The position numbers and the translations under genes are program-made. From Gnetum montanum (Eukaryota > Streptophyta > Gnetopsida > Gnetales > Gnetaceae), in contig MNCI01003070.1 of NCBI GenBank assembly GCA_015680685.1, forward strand, positions 228,653-292,652: DNA of 64,000 bases, given 5' to 3'. Every line of letters starts with the position of its first letter. Position 1 is the stretch's first letter. Under the pieces are notes generated by a model. That model did not search any database. It saw nothing but the letters and a program-made list of their open reading frames with translations, and was not told the DNA's origin. Positions 57,131 through 64,000 of the stretch are shown piece by piece.

Positions 57131-57311
57131 TGTTTTATTATGGCATTCATTTTTGTATGGTTTTTTTTTCATTGTTAGTGTTACTGTATTTCTAATTTTT
57201 TGTGTTCATGATTTGCCTTACCACACTTTCCTATTTTGTTTTGTTTTCTGTTTTCTGTTTTCTGTTAATGATGGAGCTGGCCCCAGTGGAGCAAGAGTAG
57301 ATGATGAATAG

Positions 57312-57699
57312 GATCTTGGGGAGTAGCCCCCTCTATGAGCTTATCATTAATCAGATTTTAGCAACTAAATGTTTTTTGAGATTTTTTTGGATTTTTGATG
57401 GAAATGTAAGGTTGGGAAATGTAATAACATGGACCTAGTTATGACATAATGTGTTGGAATTTTACTATCATATTGACTCATTTTTTTTGTTTTCTCTTTT
57501 TATTTGCCTTTTCAAGTATTATAGTGAACATATGTGTGTAACTAATTATAAAATGGAGGAACGAATTGTGAATCAATACTTATAAAGTAGGAAAGTAACA
57601 TTGAAGTCATCAATTAAGGTTGTAACTTGTATCATTTAAATGAGAATTTGACATAATATAGTGAATGTTTGTAAAATTGTAAAGTACTAAATCCTAGTT
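57312..57699. other. AT-rich 3' flank of the antisense gene of E
   Basis: No gene. It is T-rich and then AT-rich, as expected for a 3' UTR and polyadenylation region of a plant gene; the downstream neighbour is the boundary-motif cluster 1 of E. No single poly(A) signal stands out. Confidence 0.4.
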
Positions 57700-57975
57700 T
57701 AAAGCCATTTCGGGCTATTCACACCAATTTAGAGTCATGGTGGACTGTTGCCTTTGTTGCTAAGGAAAGAAAGATTGCTAGTTTTATGCCATGGTGGGCC
57801 GAAAGCAATAATGGTTTCAGAAAGCTTTAAAAGGAACCGACCATTTCTGACCGTGGCTAGTTTAATGTCATTGTGGACATTCGTTGGTAGTTTAACATCA
57901 TACTGGACGATTGATAGTTTAACATCATTTCGGACATGTGGTAGTTTAACGTCATTTTGGACATGTGGTAATTTT
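57700..57975 (-). repeat. boundary-motif cluster 1 of E (after protease)
   Basis: On the plus strand: TAGTTTTATGCCATGGTGGG (57780), CTAGTTTAATGTCATTGTGG (57856), GGTAGTTTAACATCATACTG (57886), GATAGTTTAACATCATTTCG (57915) and GGTAGTTTAACGTCATTTTG (57939). In the gag-pol direction the core reads AAATGACGTTAAACTACC. It sits between protease and the 3' end of the antisense gene, as in F. Confidence 0.85.
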
Positions 57976-57978
57976 GTT

Positions 57979-58653
57979 CTAGTTGTTGAGTTGCCTCTTG
58001 ATCTTTTGTAGCTTAACATGTGGATTTGGGCATGTAGGTATGATTTTATAATCACCCGCCCCTTCATCGATGATGTTAAAGGGTAGTTCCGACCAGGAAA
58101 CATCAGTAGGAATGGCTCCTATGTTTGCATCTTCTTGTGTTTCTTCAATCCTAGTAGGGTCGTGAGTTAACGTTGGGTTCATGTCTTGATGTATGTTCAC
58201 AATTTCTTGCTTAGGATCAATGAACTCAATTTCTGACTCTTGACTTACCTCAGGATGTGAGGACGTGATCGGTACAATCATATCTCCATGTATGATGATT
58301 TCACCACCCTCATAAGGTAGGTGGATCTCCTGATGGATTGGTGAGGATAGCGCTTTAAGTTGGGCTAGCCAGGGATGTCCTAGAATTAGATTGAAACCTG
58401 GCATTTCGTCAACAACTACAAATTCAGCTGATGTGGGGAATTGGTCCCTGGCTATGAAATCTAAGGTAACCATACCTTTTACCCCAACACGTGAACCACT
58501 GAAGGATTTTAGAAAAGAAGTTGTTTTGGGTTGTATTTGTTTAGTAATTCCTAGCTTTTTGATGACAGGAAAAGGTATTACATTTGTGGCCACACCGTCA
58601 TCAACATGCACCCTACGTATCTTGAAATGATTAACTTGTATCATTATGAACAT
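57979..58653 (-). pseudogene. aspartic protease of element E
   Basis: An open stretch of 224 codons. The active site reads VHVDDGVATNVIPFP and the second block FNLILGHPWL, and the central EIHLPYEGGEIIIHGD matches KIHLPYVGREVIIHGD of F. There is no stop inside, unlike in F. The C-terminal tail of about 90 residues is acidic. The frame ends at 57979, right next to the boundary-motif cluster, with no RT downstream for 25 kb (6.8 kb without F). Confidence 0.9.
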
Positions 58654-61600
58654 AAGGGCTATGATGACTTCTCCTATTTTCTCATCTAGCTTAATGTCCT
58701 TAGCACGGAACTCTAGGGATGTGGCCTTTGATTCCTAAAGTTGCAGAGACAATACTACATAAATAGATGGTTCATCTATAGGAAGGTCCTTACTAACAAG
58801 GATCGAGGTCAACATCCAAACAAGAGCTTCCCAATGTACTGATGAAGTGATTATTAGGTAATATAGACTTAAAGAAGTATTTTTTTTGTTTCAAGGCTTG
58901 TGTGACCTAGGTTAACGTGCTTGCTAGGTCTTTACCTTTTGGGACACCCTTGTCAATGGAAACTTGGTCCATTTGTCCTAGCATTTGTATTTCTCATGGA
59001 GGAATTTTTGCATTAGTGACTGAGGCTACTAGGTTTGGGACACAACCCATGACATTATCCTTGTTTTGATGGCTCGTACTAGGCTCATTGACAAGCGGAC
59101 CCATAGGGACAACGTTTAGCGGTGTAGCCTTTGCTGGTCCTAATTTGTGCTGACTGTTCTCTCTTTCTAGACATTCCCTCATTAACCTATTAGCAAGATG
59201 TTCTCATAGAGGTCGCAAGGGAGTAGAGGTGGGTTGTGTGTCAGGGTGTTTTGGCACCTGGATCACAAAAGGAATGGGTTAGTTTTTGGACAGTATGGTC
59301 ATAGTGGCAATGGAAGCAGGTACACGGATAATGAATGGTTTTTATGGTGCATGAGATGAGCATAAGGTGAAGGGGGTTTGAGGAGATGTTTGGGTAGGTG
59401 TGTTTTCTAAAGGTCTACAAATCACAAAAGGCTTTCACGAGACATCTTGTCTACTTTCCACATAGATAGTATTAATCACATATGGTGCTTCACTAGTATT
59501 GAGAGGATCCTGGTAGACCCCCATGGGCTAGTTCTGAGGTCTTACTGGGTTCGCCTTATCGAACACTACTTCACCCCTATCAATCATGTGTTTTATATCC
59601 TATTTCAAGGTGAAACAGCAATCAGTTCTATGACCAGGTCGTTGGTGATACTCGCAAAACCTATCTAACCTAAAACCTCTTGGAATGGGCGGTTCATTAG
59701 GTGTTGCTAAGGCTAGGTTTCTTGCTAGCTCACAGAACCTATCAATTTTTTGAGATGCTACAGGAGATATTTGTTTATGTTTAATTACCCTGACCTTTAG
59801 AAGCTGATCGAGCAACTGTGAAGGTTTCATGGGAAAGTGTGTGTATTGGGTGGGGTCTTTTCTTTCGAATGTATGGGTGTGATCCATGTTGGTATTCCTA
59901 TTTGAGGAAGTTATAGGTGTAGGCATAGGTATATTTATTTCGTAGTCATTTGAGACAGCAGGTTGTTTTCCTTTTTGTCCTGGATGGCTAGGTCAGGTTG
60001 ACTCAGCCATTGCTGCTATCATCATCTTGGATTTATCTTTCTTAGTATGTTGGCTCCTAAAGGTCAAGTAGGCTAGGTCATTGCTTATCTGTGTAGCCTC
60101 TTCTATGTCTTTAATTTGCACAAATTCTTGGCTCAAGGTACAAGGTTTTAAATAGTAAAGTTTTGATTTACTAAATTCATTTGCGATTGCCTTAAGGATG
60201 CTAAGCAGATAAGTCTTAGGTATGGGCTCGTGAAGTTCATTCAGGGCCGTACTCCACCTTTGGATAAATTTCTATGCTGGCTCTAACGGTGCTTGTTTAA
60301 TTTAAATTATGCTATCTAACATGGCTTTAGGTTTCAGATTGTATTTGAAACGGGCGACAAACTGATGCAACAAGTCTTCTAGAGAAGATATGGAGCTATA
60401 GGATAAAGCTCAGTACCAGTCTAGGGCTTTCCTAGTTAAGGACATAGCAAACACACGTAAAATTACATGAGGCCATGCCTGAAGCAATAGACATTCTATT
60501 CGAAATGTTACTAGGTGAGCATTCGGGTCTCCCTCTCCATTGTACTTAGTCAACTAAGGTAATGAAACTCCCTTTGGCAAGGTTAGCGATGGAACTGAGG
60601 GGTCAATTGGATCATCTTGGTAGAAGTCTAGTACCTTGACTTCCTCAGTGTTCACAGTTTTAAGACGTTTTAATTCTTCTGCTAATGTGTGCATCATTTT
60701 CTTCGTATCTGCCCACTCCTAAGTGCTGGGCAAACTGGCTGTTTGGGTTGATGGTAATTGATAATGACTCGATTATGGCATTGTTTGTGGGAAGAGAGGT
60801 TGTTGGACTACTGTTTGTTACGGTGGGATGACATTTGGGGCTAAGATCATGGGATGTGGTACACTGTAGTGAGTAGACAGGTCCTACTGAACAGCTGGTG
60901 GGACCCACTACCCAGTCACAGGTTGTGAAGTGATCATTGGTGCTTGTTGGATTTTCACTTGAGGTATGTAATGGATGGACGTGGAAGCAGGTATGACTGA
61001 TGGCATCCCAATCACTTGAGGTCGAAAAGCCATTCCTACATTAGTTTGAGGAGGAGGTTGTTGGGATTGTGTTTGTAGAGGTATGATGGAAGTGGATGCG
61101 TTGGATTGAACGTTGGACTTGGAGAAGATGGGAATGGGAATGGCTACTTCCTATAGAGAAGTTGGTGGTGGAAATATAGTCTCTTCCAGGAAAGGTTGAA
61201 ATAATGGGTTTGTATGGGCATGGGGACTAGTGGTATGGTATGAATGCCCATGGTCATATTGGGCTACAAAGTCATCCTCTTCATCTCCACCTTGAGGCTC
61301 TATTGGAGGTAACTATAGGGCTTGACTTCTAGCCATAAGAAGATGGGATATGAATTTATGATGGTGTTCAGAGAGCGGGATTATGTCAAATGCTGAAGGG
61401 ATGAATTCATGAGCTCCTTTATGGATAAGCTCATAGTCTCATTTTGCTTCCCTTTCTACGCGATCAATGGGTAAGTTAGCTTGGATCTTAACACAGATGA
61501 GTTATATTGTTCAGCCATGAGATTTGCATAAGTAGGGTCTTTTCCCTGTAACTGGAGTGACTAGCATGTAGGGCCTTAGGGATTTATTTGTTCAATTACA

Positions 61601-61692
61601 GTTATGGATTCGGTAGTAGCCACGGGGTTCGAGGTTTTAGCCCCAAAGTTAGAGGTCAATAGTATCACTGGGTTAACTTGGGAAGATTCCAT
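58654..61692 (-). pseudogene. gag of element E
   Basis: Probable start at 61692 (MESSQVNP). A Pro/Gln/Thr-rich part runs to about 60650, a capsid-like core about 60620-60080, then a basic region and, at 59926-59600, a block very like F (HTFERKDPTQYTHFPMKPSQ), including an intact Tat-type zinc finger FCEYHQRPGHRTDCCF. Further on lie a linker (59182-58994) and the run to the protease. Start and protease are in the same overall phase, but the middle has at least two compensating shifts plus stops. Confidence 0.85.
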
Positions 61693-61739
61693 GATGAACG
61701 TGACCAAACTAGGCTAGATGGATGGTATTGTAAGCAACT

Positions 61740-61860
61740 GCAGCATGACCCAACTATAGCGTGACTAGTGTGACCAAACTATAGCATGACCCAACTGCTG
61801 TGTGACCAACGTGATCCAACTATAGTGTGACAGACTACAGTAGTGTGATGAATAAGGAGA
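61740..61860 (-). repeat. short GTGACC repeats in the leader of E
   Basis: Tandem variants of AGCGTGACTAGTGTGACCAA / CTATAGCATGACCCAACTG between the PBS and the gag start. The GCGTGAC core is the one found in the minisatellite at 53031-53345 and, inverted, in the LTR array. It differs completely from the long leader repeats of F. Confidence 0.7.
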
Positions 61861-61924
61861 CTTACAAGGACATGATGAGTGAGTTATGACAGGTGGCATG
61901 ATCGATGTTTTATCATACAAGAGG

Positions 61925-61945
61925 ACTTCCTTCTAGTGCCAATTT
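61925..61945 (-). promoter_or_regulatory. primer binding site of E
   Basis: Minus strand AATTGGCACTAGAAGGAAGT, two to four bases after the LTR end at 61948. The core GC-CTAGAAGGA is shared with F (TAGCGCTAGAAGGAGGG), supporting both boundaries. Confidence 0.75.
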
Positions 61946-62503
61946 ACTATACTGACCTAAATTGTTGGTGTAAGGCTGGAAGGAAAACAAACACCAAAAG
62001 ATTGTCGGGCAAACATAGCTGACCCTACTTCGCCTCAAGGGCAAGTTGGAAAAGTAAATGAAGGAAGAGTGCCTTGGATGGTCTGCATGCAAATCAACCA
62101 AGGACTTCCCTGAGTGTAAACTACAGCTTGTGCTAGGATTATCGTAACTAATGTTTTAAAATGTAAATAACACGTATGAAACGTAAATAGAAGTGCATGC
62201 TAAAAATTGGTATTGTAAACAGAACGTAAACCGAATGTAACATAGAGTAAACAAAAAATAATGGCTGGCAAAATGAGCTATATTATATTGCATAGAAAAG
62301 ATGTGCACTAGTCAAAGAGTAACTGTAGATGGAAAGTCAAGCGCCAAGCCTCGGGGCGATGTGATATGATGTGATGTGATGTGTTTCAGAAGTGCTTGGA
62401 TGCTAGGAGTTAGAGTGTGCCGAGCACCAAAGGATCACCGGTCTAAGTTTTTCAAGCTATTTAACTCAAAAATTGCCAACCTCGTTTATGAGAATTGATA
62501 GGG

Positions 62504-62511
62504 TATTTATA
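62504..62511 (-). promoter_or_regulatory. TATA box in 5' LTR of E
   Basis: Minus-strand TATAAATA in CCTATAAATACCC, conserved with the other LTR copy. It would drive gag-pol transcription toward lower coordinates. Confidence 0.6.
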
Positions 62512-62879
62512 GGATTGGGCTGGGCTCGGGCATGAAATTCATGAATGGAATCAATGGCTGGGAGATGAGAGGAAAGCAGATCAAGTGACACGTGTTAAAT
62601 GGACAACTATGCATGAGTTGGACATGTGTTGGCAAGCTACGTTCTTGACCAGGTTCACCGTATCTTACAATGCGAGGATCACTCAAGCCCATGGAAATAC
62701 ATACAATTTAGACTGTGAGGGCCTAACAAGCCCAAAAATGAAGATTTACAATGAAATAATTAATTTACAACAAAAGAAATTGGTTTTGGCTCGCTTGAGA
62801 CTTCTGGATCTTTGATTTGACCACTTTGACTGCTGTAGGATACCGATTCAGGTGTTTCCATGGCTTTTGAGGTGTGTCT

Positions 62880-63065
62880 ACTTGCATTCATGTTGGGTAG
62901 TCATGTTGTGCATTTAGTAGACACTCACGCTGGGCAGTCATGTTGGGAGTGTAGTAGATACTCACGCTGGTTAGTCATGCTAGGAGTGCAGTAGACACTC
63001 ATGTTAGGCAGCCACACTAGGAGTGAAGTAGACACTCATGCTGGGCAGTCACGCTAGGAGTCTCC
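62880..63065 (-). repeat. 36-37 bp tandem repeat in the 5' LTR of E
   Basis: About five units of CACTCACGCTGGGCAGTCAT + GTTGGGAGTGTAGTAGA, homologous to 26765-26990 and one unit shorter, which accounts for much of the 27 bp length difference between the LTRs. Confidence 0.8.
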
Positions 63066-63667
63066 TCAGTGTGACCTCAACCAGAGTGAAATAAAATAAG
63101 ATACTTGACACCAAATTTTGATTTCTAAAGCTTGTTCCTTGAATGCAACTATTACCCTGAATGTGTCTAACTTTGAGAGTGATCTAAAATCTAAATTTGA
63201 GCCTGAATGTGTCTTGTTTAGAGCCACTTTTGGTAGGTCATGCTGGACTCACACTACAACATGACCTGCAACATGACCTGTAGCATGACCTCAAAAACTT
63301 GCAATTTTTAGCTAATATCTAGAATTTTTGAAGGATAGGATCCATAGTTGTCAATAGTGGACCCTGAGGATGACTTGCACCCTTGAAATCAAGTCATTTT
63401 TACTCAGTTTTGAGGCTCCAAAAGTTGGTCACACTAGAGTTACGTAGCAACATGACCTGCAGTGTGACTCCTAAAAACCACTTAGAAATGATCATTTTTA
63501 ACCCAGTTTTGATGCTATGTAAAGTTGCTCATGTTGAGGGTGAGCAAGTCGCCTTGGGCAAGCTAGGTGTGAGTTCCATGTCTTAGCCGAATTTTGCCTC
63601 CCAAAACATCGAAAAGGCTTGAGTCATTCTCATTTTAAAGTGCTAGGCCGAAATTAATGGTGTTTCA

Positions 63668-63672
63668 AGTTG
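63668..63672. repeat. target site duplication of element E, right copy
   Basis: AGTTG, identical to 25836-25840. Confidence 0.9.
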
Positions 63673-64000
63673 CACCCTATATCATTGTATGTGATTCACG
63701 GAACATGATTCTTCTTGATCTTTCTAAATTAATTTTCCTTGAAAATCTCTAGGGAAAGATCTGTGACGCTCATTCGCCCATCAACAGTGCTCAACCAAAC
63801 CCTTCTCATAATGATTGAGAAGTCCCGCTTGAATTGTTAACTTTGATTACCAAGAAATTAGCAAGATACAACCACCCAAAAATAGTGATCATAATGTCCT
63901 TCACTAATCCCAAGGAAATAGTGATGGATTGATATGCTAATTCTAAATAGATGTTGCTCTTCTTGAGAGAAGGTAGGTTCTAAGCATTGTACATTTCATG
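63673..64000 (-). pseudogene. upstream continuation of the Athila-like remnant split by E
   Basis: Minus-strand translation includes IMFRESHTMI and a lysine-rich linker, plausible for the interval between protease and RT. Joined to 25835 it restores a continuous decayed reading toward LKTLHTSMEYAFL. Coding evidence on its own is weak; continuity through the target site is the main argument. Confidence 0.5.

Larger units (their letters stand above)
53630..57311 (+). pseudogene. antisense spliced gene of element E (FCP1/HAD-like domain protein)
   Basis: Opposite to gag-pol of E and homologous to the gene at 45285-40927. Exons: 2, 53630-54078; 3, 54162-54433; 4, 54533-55579; 5, from 55684; then a short exon ending 56261 (GDIVARLQEVHLELG); a coiled-coil exon from 56315 through about 57120; last piece ending VDDE-TAG at 57311. 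Introns show GTATGC..TATGTAG, GTAAAT..TTTACAG, GTAAGT..CATCAG and GTATGT..TTACAG. Exon 3 (272 nt) and exon 4 (1047 nt) differ from those of F (281, 1044) by multiples of three and keep the same phases. Exon 4 has only two in-frame TGA and then stays open for 268 codons (FDLFGVPIDGA, a central FAFFEGYLRRF block, a basic KMKVKRKERPREP tail). The HAD nucleophile is lost (VVELVGVL). Exon 1 was not found. Confidence 0.78.
25841..63667 (-). mobile_element. element E: giant Tat/Ogre-like Ty3/gypsy retrotransposon, interrupted by F
   Basis: Gene order on the minus strand: 5' LTR (63667-61948), PBS, gag-protease (61692-57979), an oppositely directed spliced gene (53630-57311 plus), pol with RT, RNase H, second RNase H and integrase (32640-29310), tandem repeats, polypurine tract, 3' LTR (27587-25841). 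It is flanked by perfect AGTTG duplications. Element F occupies 34137-52705; without it E spans about 19.26 kb. The dual RNase H and the gag zinc-knuckle wording point to the Tat lineage, and the size recalls Ogre. Every ORF carries stops. Confidence 0.92.
61948..63667 (-). repeat. 5' LTR of element E (1720 bp)
   Basis: Direct repeat of 25841-27587. On the minus strand it starts TGAAACACCATTAATTTCGG at 63667 and ends GGTCAGTATA at 61948, the last bases decayed from CA. TATA box at 62511-62504; tandem array at 62880-63065. Confidence 0.95.

Noticed and set aside
53630-57311. Independent host gene that simply lies next to retroelements
   Set aside because: The same gene occurs at the same place and orientation between protease and RT in both E and F, so it travels with the family.

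Overview
The window looks like intergenic heterochromatin of a seed plant with a large, repeat-rich genome. It is dominated by decayed Ty3/gypsy LTR retrotransposons of the Athila and Tat/Ogre-like kinds, with remnants of Ty1/copia, LINEs and fragments of host genes. The element types and size suggest a gymnosperm, but the sequence alone does not fix the species. No intact host gene, rRNA, functional tRNA or CRISPR array was seen.

Layout. (1) 1-5250: AT-rich decayed sequence with an RTE-type LINE 3' end, a copia RNase H fragment, a Dof-like zinc-finger fragment, a copia LTR junction, a tRNA-Pro-like repeat and a second LINE remnant. (2) 5255-15860: two Athila-like plus-strand elements. One keeps gag but no pol, the other keeps RT-RNase H-integrase but no gag, and they share a central LTR. 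(3) 15861-22150: a minus-strand Athila-like element (LTR piece, env-position ORF, integrase, RNase H, RT). It is followed by a condensin CAP-D2 pseudogene at about 22164-22965 and another minus-strand pol piece at 25010-25835, which resumes after 63672. (4) 25841-63667: a giant minus-strand Tat/Ogre-like element, here called E, with 1.7 kb LTRs, a perfect AGTTG target duplication and a matching PBS. (5) 34137-52705: a second member of the same family, here called F, plus strand, 18.6 kb, with 1.8 kb LTRs, inserted inside E with an ACATG/ACGTG duplication. Without F, E is about 19.3 kb.

The main discovery is shared by E and F. Each carries, between protease and reverse transcriptase and on the opposite strand to gag-pol, a multi-exon gene of about 4 kb. 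Its exon 2 resembles the FCP1/NLI-interacting-factor branch of HAD phosphatases, exon 4 is a long conserved region, and the 3' exons encode a coiled-coil, charged tail. Splice sites, intron phases and exon lengths agree between the diverged copies (exon 4: 1044 and 1047 nt, both phase 1 at each end). Antisense orientation would keep the introns out of reach of splicing in the genomic RNA, which explains how a spliced gene survives in a retroelement. A short recurring motif, consensus about ATGACGTTAAACTAGC in the gag-pol direction, forms clusters at the same three module boundaries in both elements.

All coding regions contain stops, mostly of the kind produced by C-to-T or G-to-A change, so nothing here appears able to move today.
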